Assembly: GCA_030035585.1 (NCBI GenBank)
Contig: CM057465.1
Location: forward strand, 5,679,501-5,743,500
Length of the DNA stretch: 64,000 bases
Source: Dugong dugon
Lineage: Eukaryota > Chordata > Mammalia > Sirenia > Dugongidae
Direction of reading: 5' to 3'
Part shown: one piece after another, positions 43,590 through 55,618 of the stretch
How the letters are laid out: each line of letters opens with the position of its first letter
How positions within the stretch are numbered: position 1 is the stretch's first letter
Notes under the pieces: model-generated
Database searches by the model: none
The model's input: the letters and a program-made list of their open reading frames with translations, nothing else
What the model was told of the DNA's origin: nothing
Program-made: the position numbers and the translations under genes

Positions 43590-44160
43590 TGTACTCTGGC
43601 CAAGATAAACTGCTCAGCATTTACCTTCCCCACCCCAGGCTTCCCAGCCCCTGTTCTTTATCCTATTCCTTCTGCCTGGTACACCTCCCATCCCACACAT
43701 TCTAGGGGACGCTCAAAGGCCAATTCCTCCTGAAAACCTTGCTGATGCACCCAGGCAGAAGGACCCCTCCGGCCTTCACGTCCCCACAGCTCCTGACCTG
43801 TAGCTCTGAGGGAGAGACCACTTGCCAGAATCCGTGACTCACATCACTGATATTGATTGCTGCCTTTTCTGCCCCAAAACCAAAAAAACAAAAACAAAAC
43901 AACAACAACAAAAAAACAACAAACAAACCCATGGCCATCGAGTTGATTCCGACTCATAGCGAGCCCATAGGACAGAGTAGAACTATCCCGTAGGGCTTCC
44001 AAGGAGTGGCTGGTGGATTCGAACTGCCAACCTTTTGGTTAGCAGCCAAGCTCTTAACCACTGCACCACCAGGGCTCCCTTTCTGCCCAAGTGACCTGTA
44101 GCTCCTTAAGGAAGAATGTCACCTGGCTCACCTTCCTCCCTACACACAGCAAGCGCTCCA
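43590..44160 (+). repeat. L2-like fragment, split by an AfroSINE
   Basis: ttccttctgcctggtacacc, aggggacgctcaaaggccaa, and after the SINE gtagctccttaaggaagaat, ccacaaatatttactcaatg. Confidence 0.55.
43875..44079 (-). mobile_element. AfroSINE with 9-base target duplication
   Basis: A CAA/A-rich tail, catggccatcgagttgattc, ccactgcaccaccagggctc. Flanked by perfect TTTCTGCCC at 43866-43874 and 44080-44088. Confidence 0.9.
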
Positions 44161-44351
44161 CAAATATTTACTCAATGAATCTAATATTGGCGCTAAGTTG
44201 TAAGCATTGTTCTCTTTCGTACAAAAATGCTACTCACGTCATTTTAAGTAATAGTCCCATGAAAGAAGCCCACAGAGTGAAGACTACCACTTTTCACAGG
44301 GAAAGTGCATCCTGCAACCACCCTAAAAAGGGGTACATTCGGGACGTTAGG

Positions 44352-44955
44352 GTCATTTACTTGGATCCACAATCAACGCCCATGGAGGCAGCAGTCAAGA
44401 CATCGTATGATGTATTTTATTGGCAGAACCTGCTGCAAAAGACCTCTTCAAAGTTTTAAAAAGCAAAGATGTCACTCTGACGCCTAAGGTGTGCCTGACC
44501 CAAATCATGGCCTTTTCAGTCACCTCATATACACGTGAAAGCCGGACAATGAAAATGGAAGATAGAAGAAGAATTGATCCATTTGAATTGTGGTGTTGGC
44601 AAAGGATATTGAATATACCATGGACTGCCAGAAGAATGAACAAATCAGTCTTAGAAGAAATACAACTGGAATGCTCCTTAGAAGCAAGGATAGCAAAATG
44701 TTGTCTCGCTTACTTTGAACACGTTATCAGGAAAGACCAATCTCTGGAGAAGGACATCATGGTTGAGATGTCCATGTAGAGAGTCAACAACAACAACAAA
44801 AAAAAACGGAGACCCTCAATGACATGGACTGACACAGTGGCCAAAACAATGACTCAAACAATGGTCTTGAAGACAGCACCGGACTACGCAGTTTTGTTCT
44901 GTTGTACATAAAGTCGCCATGAGTCGGAGTCCACTCAACAGCAACTACAACAGAG
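44352..44955 (+). mobile_element. RTE LINE, 5'-truncated
   Basis: tttacttggatccacaatca, aatcatggccttttcagtca, gaatattgaatataccatgg-like region, tail gagtccactcaacagcaact. The frame 44420-44779 covers the conserved C-terminal region (YFEHVIRKDQSLEKDIM). Confidence 0.85.
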
Positions 44956-45461
44956 TCATTTAAACCGTCTGTAGTAGACTCTGTACCGTCCACATAGTTC
45001 TGTTAAACACGGTCGAGAGGCCTACATCTATTTGGTGCCAGATGTCAGTATCCCCTGCATGGCATACGGGATCTTTCCTAAGACAACTAACAGCTTTACA
45101 AGACTGAATTGTCCCTTCCGTGAACATGGTATAGGCATCGTTTTATTTGGGTTATCTTAATTTCTCTCAAAAATGTTATCAGTTTTCTGAGCAGAGGTCT
45201 TACCTTTTATAGGTTTATTCCTAGGTATATGATATTTTTAATGAAAATGTAAGTTTTATCATTTGCCAAAATATTTTCCAAAGTGGTTTACCATTTCACA
45301 TTCCCATCAGCAGTGTATGGGCGTTCCAGTTGTTCTATATCTTCATCCACATTTGGTAAGTCTTTTTAATTTTAGCCATTCTAGTGAGTATGTAGTGATG
45401 TCTCTCTATAAATAATAGTAACATCCACTATTATTAATCCGCATTTCCCTAATGACTAATG

Positions 45462-45676
45462 GGAGCTGCTGGGTGGCACAAACAGTTAAGCGCTTGGCTA
45501 CTAATAGAAAGGTTAGTGGTTCAAGTCCAGCCAGAGGAACTTCAAAAGAAAGGTCTGGTGATGTAGTTCTGAAAAATCAGCCATTTAAAACCCTATGAAG
45601 CACAGTTCTATTCTGACACACTTGGGATCACCAGGAGTCGGAATCAACTTAGCGGCAACTAGTTTAGTTTTTTGGT
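45462..45676 (+). mobile_element. AfroSINE in L1, 12-base target duplication
   Basis: ggagctgctgggtggcacaa to gcggcaactagtttagtttt. Flanked by perfect TAATGACTAATG at 45450-45461 and 45677-45688. Confidence 0.92.
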
Positions 45677-46239
45677 TAATGACTAATGATATTGAACATC
45701 TTTTCATGTGCTTACTTGCCACTCAGTGCCATTTGCTGAAGAGTTTCTTCAAATCTTTGGCCCATTTTTTATTGGGTTGTTTCTCTTCTTATTGAATTGT
45801 AAGTGTTCTTTATATAGTCCAGATACAAGTCCTTTGTCAGATATGTGTTTTGCAAATATTCTCTCCCATTCTGTGGCTTGCCTTTTCATTTTCTTAATAG
45901 CGTCTTGATGAGCAAAAGCGTTTAATTTTGATGAAGTTCAATTTATTTTTTCTTTTACAGTTCATGCTTTTTGAATCATAGTTAAGAAATCTTTGCCAAA
46001 CTCTGAATCACTAAAATTTTATATGTTTTCTTCTGGAAGTTTTATAGTTTTAACTTTTACAATTAGGTCTATGATTCATTTCGAATTATTATTATTTTTA
46101 ATATGGTGTGAAGTGAGGGTCAAGGTTCATTCTTTTGCACATGGCTACTCCATTGTCCCAGTACTATTTGTTAAAAAGAATATTTTTCCCCCACTGAACT
46201 GTCTCGGCACTTTGCAGAAAGTCAATTGACCATGTATAT

Positions 46240-46410
46240 AAAAAGAATCAAACCAAACCCACTGCCATAGAGTCGACTCCAACTCATAGCAACCTTACAA
46301 AACAGAGTAGTACTATCCCATAGCGTTTCCAAGGAGCGGCTGGTGGATTCAAACTGCCGACCTTTTGGTTAGCAGCCACAGTTTTAAACCGCTGTGCCAC
46401 CAGGGCTCCA
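46240..46410 (-). mobile_element. AfroSINE in L1
   Basis: ccaaacccactgccatagag to gctgtgccaccagggctcca. ACCATGTATAT (46229-46239) and ACCATATATAT (46411-46421) flank it. Confidence 0.9.
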
Positions 46411-47916
46411 ACCATATATATCTGAGTTTATTTCTGGATTTGCTATCCTGTTCCATTCATCTATCTGTCCATTTTCATATTAATACCATACTATCTTGAA
46501 TTACTATAGTTTTATACATCTTGAAATCAGGTAGTCTATGTCTTCCAACTTCGTTCTTGTTTTTCAAAGTTGTTTTAGCTCCTCCAGATCCTTTGCATTT
46601 CCATATAAATTTTAGAATCAGTGTGTCAAATTCTACAAGCAGCCTCTGGGATTTGATTTTGATGGCTTTGAAATTTGTAGATCATTTGGGGAAGAACTGA
46701 CATCTTAGTTATACTGAGTCTTCTGCTCCAAGAACATGGCATATCTCACCATTTATTTTAGTTTTTTAAAATTTCTCTCAGCAGAACATTATGTTACAAA
46801 ACATTTTCAGTGCGCTGATCTTGTACATTTTATCCCTAAGCATTTCATATTTCTTGATGCTTTATTACCTTTTAAATGTTAAACTAACCTTGTATTCCTA
46901 GATTAAACCCTTCACTTTCAGCGCATTGAAGATGTCCTTTCATTGTCTTCTGGCTTTCCATGGTTTTGGTGGAGAAATTAGCCCTCAGTTGTTGTTCCTG
47001 TGAAGGCAAAAATGTCTTTTTTTTTTAACCTCTAGCTTCTGTTAAGATTATCTCTGTCTTTGTTTTTTCAGAAGTTTTACTGTAATGTGTCTAGGTTCAG
47101 ACTTTGTTTTCATCTGTCTTGTAGTTCTTTAGACTTCTTGATTTTGTGATTTGATGTCTTTAATAAGTATTAGAAAAACTTCAGCCACTATCTCTTCAAA
47201 TATTGCTTCAGCCCAATTCTATGTTTGTCTTCTGCTAGGGTTCTGATTACACATATGACAGAATTTTTCACTACATCTTCTATGTCTGTATTTTCATCCT
47301 TTTGCCTTTCTGTGATTCATTTTAGATATCTTTATCTGATCTATCTTACAGTTCAGCAATTCTCTTAGGTGTGTCTACTCTGCTGTTGCATCTATCTACA
47401 GAGTATGTAATTTTTGTATTTTTTAGTGTTACAATTTCTGTTTAGCTATTTTTCAAACCAATGCCCTTTTAAAAAATACAATTTCTAGTGCTCTACCAAA
47501 ATTCTCAGTCTTATCTTTCATTATCTTGACTATAGTAGGCAATGTTATTTTAAAGTTTATGTTTTAACTATTAAGTTTATATTGAAAAGCATCTGAGGGT
47601 CTGTTTCTATCGTTTATTATTTCTGCTGGCTCATGACATCTTTTCTTCTCATATGCCTGGTTGTTTTGCTGTGTGCTGTTACTGTACAGTTATCTCACTT
47701 TGCATGGTGGTAGTGGAAGACAATAAAAAGATTATGTAAGTAGAAACTGTACAAAGCAATTTTAATAATCAATGGGAAAAATTATAATCATTCCCTACAC
47801 TTAAAAATTTTTGTCCAACCATTAAAAACTCTCTTACTATCAGTTGTACACGCACAGGAAAATAAAAAAGATAGTGAAATTAATATCTATTTAGTCCACT
47901 GTAATTTAAAACATTA

Positions 47917-48121
47917 AGAGCCCCTGGACAGTGCAAACAATTAAGCACTCAGCTACTAACTGAAAGGTTGGTGATGCGAATGTGCCCAGAGGTGGCTCAG
48001 AAGAAAGGCCTGGCGATACACTTCTGAAAGGTCACAGTCATTGAGAACCCTATGAAGTGTAGTTCTACTCTGAAACACATGGGGTCACCATGAGTTGGGA
48101 TCAACTCAATGGCAACTGGTT
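47917..48121 (+). mobile_element. AfroSINE with 15-base target duplication
   Basis: agagcccctggacagtgcaa to caatggcaactggtt. Flanked by perfect TAATTTAAAACATTA at 47902-47916 and 48122-48136, the longest duplication in the window. Confidence 0.95.
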
Positions 48122-48242
48122 TAATTTAAAACATTAGAAACATTGACAATTAAAGTACCTTTTCTTTGTAAAAAACTTATCAAGAGTAGTCTGAACAATG
48201 GTTGCCTGGTCTCCTTGTCATATAACCTACAGTACAGAGAGT

Positions 48243-48547
48243 ACTGGAAGAAGTACAACCAGAATGCTCCTTAGAAGCGAGGATGGCAAGACCTTGTCAC
48301 GCGTACTTTGGACATGTTATCAGGAGGGACCAGTCCCTGGAGGACGACATCATGCTTGGTAAAGGAGAGGGTCAGTGAAAGAGAGGAAGACCCTCAACGA
48401 GACAGACTGACACAGTGGCTGCAACAATGGGCTCAAGCATAACAATGATTATGAGGATGGCGCAGGACCAGATGGTGTTTTGTTCTGTTGTACACAGGGT
48501 TGCTATGAGTCGGAACCAGCTTGACAGCACCTAACAACACCACCACA
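48243..48547 (+). mobile_element. RTE LINE 3' end
   Basis: ggaagaagtacaaccagaat to gacagcacctaacaacacca. 5'-truncated. Confidence 0.85.
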
Positions 48548-48853
48548 GAGGGAACACATTTTCTATGCCTCAGCAAATTATTATACTCATTTCTAAGTTT
48601 CCAACATTTTATCCTGTTTGTTTCCAATGTCATGGAATATCTCCGAGAGTTCCTATACCGTGAAGTTTTCTGTTGGCACCACTGCTGTCGGGATATCTCC
48701 ATTCTTTCCATCACAACCACTCTCCTCATCTGTGCTGATAAATTCACCTTCACTCAGTGCCTGTGGCTGTAGATCTAGAGTCTCCCAAAGGCAGCAGTGT
48801 CAACATCCCCACAGTCGGCTATTTCTTTCATAACTCCATGTATGTTTGATTCA

Positions 48854-49023
48854 GGGGGCCTGGTGATGCAGTAGTTTAGTGCTCGGCTGCTAACCAAAAG
48901 GCTGGCAGTTCAAATGACCAGATGCTCCATGGGAGAAAGACGTGGCAGTCTGCTTCCGTAAAGATTACAACCTTGGACCCCTACAGGGTCGCTACGAGTC
49001 AGAATCGACTCGAAGGCAACGGG
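48854..49023 (+). mobile_element. AfroSINE, middle shortened
   Basis: gggggcctggtgatgcagta to tcgactcgaaggcaacggg. TATGTTTGATTCA (48841-48853) and TATGTTCGATTCA (49024-49036) flank it. Confidence 0.88.
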
Positions 49024-49344
49024 TATGTTCGATTCAAATTTCTCTTCCAGCATTATCATTTTTCATTTCTTTGCTGCACTCTCATCTTCGCTGGCCAATT
49101 TCCTTTAGATTTTCCATTTTTGTACAGTGTCAAGCGGGGTTTATCGCTAGGAGCCAAGGAGGCAACACATCTACACCCTTTGCTGTCTGTGAGTAAACTG
49201 CAGGACAGAGGCACAGTGACTAGTCACAGGCGGACTTTGAAAAAGTAGCATGATTGGTCACTGCTCGTGAGGCATATCCGTTAATTACGTAGTGACTGGT
49301 GGACTGAAGAGCTAGCAGCAATATTTTACCTTATGGAATTGTTG

Positions 49345-50417
49345 TTTTTGTTAGGTGCTGTCGAGTTGGTTCCAACTCACAGTGACCCCAAGTACAACAG
49401 AACGAAATACTGCTCGGTCCCGTGCCATCCTCACAACTGTTGCTATGCTTGAGCCCACTGTTGCAGCCACTGTGTCAGTCCATCTTGTTGAGGGTCTTCC
49501 TCTTTTTTGTTGACCCTCTCCTTTACCAAGCATGATGTCCTTCTCCAGGGACTGGTCCCTCCTGAAAACACGTCCAAAGTATGTGAGACGAAGTCTTGCT
49601 ATCCTTGCTTTTAAGAAGCATTCTGGCTGCACTTCTTCCAAGACAGATTTATTTGTTCTTCTGTCAGTCCATGGTATATTCATTATTCTTTGCCAACACC
49701 ATGACTCAAAGGCATCAATTCTTCTTCAGTCTTCCTAATTAATTATCTAACTTTCATATGCATACGAGGCGATTGAAAATACTGTGGCTTGGGTCAGGTG
49801 CACCTTAGTCCTCAAAGTGACATCTTTGCTTTTTAACACTTTAAAGAGGACTTTTGCAGCAGATTTGCCCAATGCAATGCATCTTCTGATTTCTTGACTG
49901 CTGCTTCCATGGGTGTTGATTGTGGATCCAAGCAAAACGAAATCCTTGGCAACTTCAATCTTTTCTCCGTTTATCATGATGTTGCTTATTGGTCCAGTTG
50001 TGAGGATTTTTGTCTTCTTTATTTTGAGGTGCAATCCATACTGAAGGCTGTAGTCTTTGATCTTCATTGGTAAGTGCTTCAAGTCCTCTTCACTTTCAGC
50101 AAGCAAGGTTGTGTCATCTGCATGTCACAGGTTGTTAATGAGTCTTTCTCCAATCTTGATGCCCTGTTCTTTTCCATATAGTCCAGCTTCTTGGACTATT
50201 TGCTCAGCATACAGATTGAATAGGTACAGTGAAGGGATATAACCCTGACACACACCTTTCCTGACTTTAAACCACACAGCATCCCTTTGTTCTGTCCGAA
50301 CCACTGCCTCTTGATCTATGTATGGGTTCCTCATGAGCACAATTAAGTGTTCTGGAATTCCCATTCTTCACAATGTTACCCATAATGATCCACACAGTCG
50401 AATGCCTTTGCATAGTA
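49345..50417 (-). mobile_element. RTE LINE, 1.07 kb, 5'-truncated
   Basis: Antisense from tail to RT palm. Minus-strand frames 49683-49351, 50106-49747 and 50364-50125 cover the C-terminal end, the KIKDYSLQYGLHLKIKKTK segment and the region before the active site. A TGA stop and HADD replace the catalytic site at about 50115-50130. Confidence 0.88.
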
Positions 50418-50502
50418 ATTATGCAATTGATCACAGTTCACATGCCGTAGTAATGGAAATTGGAACTGCACTGGGATGCTGGTGTAATTTAACTAAAGTG
50501 TG

Positions 50503-50722
50503 GCCACTGAGAGATCCCTGGGTGGTGTAAATGGTTCACTCTTGCCTACTAACCAAAAGGTTGGCAGTTCGAGCCCTCCCAGTGGCACCGTAGAAGAAAG
50601 GCCTGGCAATCTGCTTCTGTAAAGATTACAGCCAAGAAAACCCTATGGAGCAGTCCTGCTCTGTAACCACAGGGTCGCCATAAGTCAGAATCAACTCCAT
50701 GGCAATGAGCTTGAGTTTTTTC
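50503..50722 (+). mobile_element. AfroSINE
   Basis: gagatccctgggtggtgtaa, ggttggcagttcgagccctc, agaatcaactccatggcaat. Confidence 0.88.
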
Positions 50723-50922
50723 GTATTACATTTCTATCATTAAGGTCTCCACATAACCTAGCCAATATTGCTAAAATAATAACATTCTAATTAAAATGCT
50801 AATTAGAAATTTTAGAACGGAGAAATTACCATCTTTTTAAGAAGCACAAAGGTGTAGATTTAAGTGAAAACAAAGGCTTCATTCATTCCACAGATATTTT
50901 TTTAGGTTCTTCCTACGCTAGG

Positions 50923-51082
50923 CCAGAGCCCTGGTGGTGCAGTGGTTAACAGCTCGGCTGCTAACCAAAAGGTCAGGAGTTCGAATCCACCAGCCACTCC
51001 ACAGAAACCCTATGGGGCAGTTCTACTCTGTCCTTATAGGGCTGCTATAAGTCAGAATCGACTCAACAGCAATGGGGAACAG
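50923..51082 (+). mobile_element. AfroSINE, internally shortened
   Basis: cagagccctggtggtgcagt, aaggtcaggagttcgaatcc, then directly actccacagaaaccctatgg. Confidence 0.88.
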
Positions 51083-51093
51083 GCCTATGCCAG

Positions 51094-51298
51094 ACCAGAG
51101 TCCCTGTGTGGTGCAAATGGTTAACACGCTCGGCTGCAAACCAAACGCTGAAGGTTAGAGTCCACCCAGAGGCATCTTGGAAAAGAGGCCTGGTGACCTA
51201 CTTCCAAAAAATCAGTCACTGAAAACCCTGTGGACGTAGTTCTACTTGGAGACACGTAGGGTCACTGCGAGTCTGAGTCGACTCAATGACAGCTGGGC
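51094..51298 (+). mobile_element. AfroSINE
   Basis: agtccctgtgtggtgcaaat, gcaaaccaaacgctgaaggt, gtctgagtcgactcaatgac. Separated from its neighbour by about 11 bases. Confidence 0.88.
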
Positions 51299-51460
51299 CA
51301 CATTCCAACCACTAAGGTCACAGGAGTAAACAAGACAGGCAAATATCCCTGCCCTCATGGAGCTGCTATTCTACGAGGGGAGGCAGATGACAGACAAGCC
51401 AGCAAATAACACAGATTATAACAGATGGTGATGGGTGGAGGCGGGGCTGCAGTTTTAAAT
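51299..51460 (+). repeat. L2 3'-end fragment
   Basis: cacaggagtaaacaagacag, atatccctgccctcatggag, ctgctattctacgaggggag, gatgacagacaagccagcaa. Confidence 0.65.
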
Positions 51461-51526
51461 AAGGCAGCCAGGGAAGGCCTGCCCACACGGGGAATGGAGT
51501 ACATTTACGATGTCCTTCTTTCCTAG

Positions 51527-51724
51527 GAAAGGAGCCCTGGTGGCGCACTTGTTAAGCGCTCTGCTGCTAACTGAAAGGTCGACAGTTCAAACCCACCAAC
51601 TGCCCTGTGGGGGAAAGACGTGGCAGTCTGCTTCCATAAAGATTACAGCCTTGGAAACCCTAGGGGGCAGCTCTACTCCGTATACAGGGTCGCTATGAGT
51701 TGGAATCGACTCGACATCAATGGG
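51527..51724 (+). mobile_element. AfroSINE with 11-base target duplication
   Basis: gaaaggagccctggtggcgc to ctcgacatcaatggg. Flanked by perfect TTCTTTCCTAG at 51516-51526 and 51725-51735. Confidence 0.92.
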
Positions 51725-52167
51725 TTCTTTCCTAGAAGCAGGGACACAGAGCCGAGAGAGTGCCCTGGGCCCACCACTGCCGGTCGCCAGCATCACCCCC
51801 TACTGGCACACTGAGTAGCCACAGCACCAGCTCTATCCTGGGAGCCAGCGTGGCAGAGAGAAAGGAGGAGCTGCCAGACTCCGCCACTCACTGGACTGTG
51901 CTTTATACACATCGGCCCCTAAAACTCACACCACCCTGCATGCGGTCAGCATCACCAGCCCCACGTTAGCCACCCAGTACACCGCATAATTGTGGCCAGA
52001 GTTATCTTTGATGTGACAGATTTGTCCTCAACTGACACAGCTAGACACTTAACAGGTGCCCCCGTCCGAGGATGAAGATGACATGTAAGCGGTCTCAACG
52101 CTCCATGCCTCCTTGTGCAAGGATCTGTTCCCACTAAACTGCAAAAAAGTAGTCCCTGGGGCCCCTG

Positions 52168-52350
52168 GGAAGGAACCCTGCTTGCGCGGTGCTTAAGCGC
52201 TCAGCTGCTAACCGAAAGGTCGGCGGCTTGAACCCACTAGCTGCTCCGCAAGAGACAGATGCAGCAGTCTGCTTCTGTAGAGATTACAGCCTTGGAAACC
52301 CTGTCATGTAGGGCTATTATGAGTCAGAGTTGACTTGATGGCAACGGGTT
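52168..52350 (+). mobile_element. AfroSINE inserted in the head of the next AfroSINE
   Basis: gaaggaaccctgcttgcgcg to gacttgatggcaacgggtt. GGGCCCCTGGG at about 52159-52169 and GGGTCCCCTGGG at about 52353-52364 flank it; the right copy is the head of the following SINE. Confidence 0.8.
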
Positions 52351-52352
52351 GG

Positions 52353-52550
52353 GGGTCCCCTGGGTGGCGCAAACGGTTAAGCGCTCAGCTACTAACCAAA
52401 AGATTGGTGGTTCGAACCTACCCAGAGTCTCCTCAGAAGAAAGGCCTAGCAATCTGCTTTGGAAAGGTCACAGCCAAGAAAACCCTATAAAGCACAGTTC
52501 TACTCTGACATACACAGGGTCACCACGAGTAGGAATTGACAGCAACTGGT
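52353..52550 (+). mobile_element. AfroSINE
   Basis: gggtcccctgggtggcgcaa, gattggtggttcgaacctac, gtaggaattgacagcaactg. Confidence 0.88.
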
Positions 52551-53750
52551 TAGTCTGCAAATCCCATGAGGGCAGAAAGTAGCTAAAGACCAGCCCCCAA
52601 GCTCTCCATGCCCTAACCCTGGAGCCTGTGACTATATGGCTTCACAAGACAAAAGAGGCTTTGCAGGTGGGGTTAAGGGTAGGGGCCGCAAGGCGGGAGA
52701 GGAGCCTGAATTGCCCAGGTGGGCCCAATCAAATCACCTGAGTCCTGAGAAGCAGAGAGCTTTCTCTGGCTGGAGTCAATGAGATGCAGCAGAAGGCAGC
52801 AGAAAGGGATCAGGGGGATGGAAAGCGTGAAAAGGAATCTCCCCGCCATTGCTCTGAAAACCAAGGGGGCCACGTGCCAAGGAATGTGGGCTGCTCCCAG
52901 AAGCTGAGGATGCCCCCCCAAGTGACAATCAGCAAGGAAATGGAACTGTGTATGTCTTCCAAACCCCACAGAGTTATACACTTAAAAAAAGATGCATTTT
53001 GCTGTATGTACATGATTTCTCCGGAAACTGACCTTAGAAACAGACAAGCAAACTCAAACCCACCTACCTCGCCTGGTTTCTAAGGAGTCTGTTAGATAGT
53101 GGCTAGTCTGGTATTGGAAGGCGGCCCAGCGCATTATCAGACCGCAGGGAGGGCAGTGAGGGCGAGTGCTCCAAGGATATCAGGGAGTCAGTCTGCTCCG
53201 ACTTCACACCCCGGGGTCTCATGGTCCCTGCCAGCCCAGGGCAGGATACAGCTGCCTCCCTCCCCAGCACCCCGCCAAGCAAACAAGAAACCTGCTGGTG
53301 CCCAAGGCACTGGTACCACCAATTCGCTGTTATCCTGGGAAAGGGTTTTGTCTAGGGACGAATGTGCCTCACTCACTTGTCCTGAACCAGACGGTGTTGC
53401 ATTCCTCACCCACTTTCTCTTATCCCTTCACGGTCACCTTTCAGGGGGCTATCAGCACACTCATTAGATTAAGGCAGAGGGCTTCTCTGCTCTCAGTGCT
53501 GAACGACCAGCGACAACGGGAAAAGGAGACCGTGACCTCACGTACAGTGTTTTCTTGACTGTAGGTCATCAAAGGCACGATTAGTGTTAATAATCACCTG
53601 AGATTTAAATTCTGCTGACTGAAGTGGGTCAAAAGGAGTTTAACTTGAGCACTTAATGCTGTCAAGATAATAATCAGAACAACTAAAACGGTCTCTAAGA
53701 TTTCCTGGATATTTTCATTCACTCGTTCCTCTCCCCCAGGTTGGTTCCTT
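52551..53750. other. Intron, no gene recognised
   Basis: About 1.2 kb with several overlapping frames (for example 52784-53083 and 53099-53467) that lack homology I can recognise. Largely free of SINEs. Confidence 0.35.
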
Positions 53751-53959
53751 TAGTGAAAGAAATCCCAAGATTTACAGGCAAATACTGATCGCGCGGCCAC
53801 ACTGGAGTCACTGCTGAGACTCCGAGCACGCTCCTGGCTGTAGGGGCTTCCCATCAGCCTACCCCTCACCACGCTGCAGCGCTTGGCCATCTGTGTTCCT
53901 CCAGCCTCTCCTCTCAGCCTGGGACTCTTCTTACTTCCTGCGTGGCGCAGAGGTTTATA

Positions 53960-54300
53960 ATGGCAGGGAACGCAGCTGTTTTTCCACTGTGTTCCCCAGC
54001 ACCTAGAACAGGGCCTGGCACATAGTAAAAAAAAAAAAACAGCTGCTGTCCAGCCAACTCTAAGTCCTGGCGACCCCATGTGCATCAGAGTAGAACTGTG
54101 CTCCATAGGGTTTTCAATGGCTGGTTTTTCAGAAGCACGTCACCAGGCCTTTCTTCCGAGGCATCTCTGGGTGGCCTGGAACCTCCAATCTTTCAGTTAG
54201 CAGCTGAGCCCTTAACCGTCTGCACCGCCTAGGGACTCCTGGCACATAGGAGGTGCTCGGTAAATATTTGTTGAATGAATGAATGAGTGAATGAAGAAAT
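53960..54300 (+). repeat. L2 3' end, split by an AfroSINE
   Basis: tgtgttccccagcacctaga, acagggcctggcacatag, then after the SINE gaggtgctcggtaaatattt, gttgaatgaatgaatgagtg. Confidence 0.8.
54026..54238 (-). mobile_element. AfroSINE in L2, 11-base target duplication
   Basis: taaaaaaaaaaaaacagctg to ctgcaccgcctagggactc. Flanked by perfect CTGGCACATAG at 54015-54025 and 54239-54249. Confidence 0.93.
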
Positions 54301-54890
54301 GATGGACATCCTCAATAAACAACCGCAAAAGTGAAGGCGGATGGGTCGAATTGGAGAGAGTCAAAGTGCCCCAGGGTGTCAGTGGACCCAAATCCTGCAT
54401 CTTGGTTTGGAGGTGGGATCAAGGAAGGCTTCTCAGCAGAGATGGCATTTGATTGCACCTTGAAGGCACCTCAAACCAAAGGGAGTCTAGGAAAGCAGCG
54501 CGAAGCTGGTGTGAAGCACCTGTGGGCAGCCAGCACCGGGCGCGCGATGGTGAGCCAGGCAGCTGCCGTCACCGACCTCCCGGGGGCCTGCGTGCAGTCA
54601 GGCAGAGCAGAACCAACCAAACCACGGATCAGATAAGCCCTTACGTCAAGACACCCTGACCTGGGGGAGGTTTCCCTCAGAGGTTCAAGCTGAGATCTCC
54701 AGGATAGAGACTGTCGGGGGATGGGGGAGGGAGAGTAGGAAGGAGGAGAATGGAGTAATGGAGAGCGGACAGCGTTCCAAGCAGAGGCGGTGGAGACTGT
54801 GGGTCCTGGAGGTCACGGCCACGCCTTCCTCATTCACCACTGATGGATGATTAGCATTGAGGCTGGAGAGTTAATACTCAGCAGGTAACA
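54301..54890. other. Intron, G+C-moderate, no feature recognised
   Basis: The frame 54331-54636 shows no recognisable domain. Confidence 0.35.
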
Positions 54891-54894
54891 TCAT

Positions 54895-55045
54895 CGACAG
54901 AGTCCTTGCAACATACCAAGTACCACAGTCTGTGGAAAACACTAGTATTTACCATCTGTAGACGAGGAAACAGAGGCACAGGCCCATTAAGCAACCTTCC
55001 AGAGTCTGAGAGCTGCTACATGGTGGGCCAGGGCCCTGAGCCTCA
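54895..55045 (+). repeat. MIR fragment
   Basis: catctgtagacgaggaaaca, gaggcacaggcccattaagc, tggtgggccagggccc follow the MIR core. Confidence 0.7.
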
Positions 55046-55404
55046 TCCTGTCTGTAAAGCCACTGCTGCAGGCCAGTGACTGAGCCAGGAAGAGAGGGAT
55101 AGCACGCAAGGCTCGGGGAGGGGCTGGACACGTCGGTTTGTGAGCCTCTGAGAGGGTCGGGGCATTTTCAAGAAGGCAAGTGGATGTGGAACCCAGTGCT
55201 CACAAGAGGTGACAAAGTGCAGTGGCCACAAGGGGCAGGAAAAGGCAGGCAGACCCAGGTAATGGCAGAGGACAACGCTAGCCCAGGAAGAGGGAAAGCC
55301 GGGGAGGGTTCTCGATCAGGCATGCATGCACAATCATAAAACACCTGCCAACAGGGCCCTCGGGCAAGTCACCTTCATCTGAACAAATATGAGGGCGGTG
55401 CTCT

Positions 55405-55618
55405 GAAGGAGCCATGGTGGCGCAATGGTTAAGTGCGAGGCTGCTAACCAAAAGGTCTGCGGTTCGAGCCTACCCCGTGGCTCTTAGGGAGAAAGACCTG
55501 GGGATCTGCTCCCATAAAGATTACAGCCTAGAAAACCCTATGGGGCAGTTCTACTCTGTCACATGGGGTCGCTCTGAGTCACCCAGTAACACCAATAACA
55601 GTGGCTCTTACAACAACA
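55405..55618 (+). mobile_element. AfroSINE
   Basis: ggagccatggtggcgcaatg, aaggtctgcggttcgagcct, ggggtcgctctgagtcaccc, and a short tail. Confidence 0.88.

Larger units (their letters stand above)
45120..47680 (-). mobile_element. Old L1, with two AfroSINEs
   Basis: Antisense L1 3' and ORF2-end sequence: cattcccatcagcagtgtat, ctttggcccattttttattg, ttgtcccagtactatttgtt, ctgttccattcatctatctg, gtgtgtcaaattctacaagc; further right ggagaaattagccctcagtt. Confidence 0.65.
47690..49325 (-). mobile_element. Tigger-like DNA transposon relic
   Basis: The non-SINE, non-RTE parts (47690-47901, 48137-48242, 48548-48853, 49037-49325) read together as one old pogo/Tigger-type element in antisense. The minus strand at 48760-48600 retains a short acidic coding stretch (EFISTDEESGCDGKNGDIPT) with a stop soon after, typical of the C-terminal part of such transposases. 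Family assignment is from memory. Confidence 0.45.
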
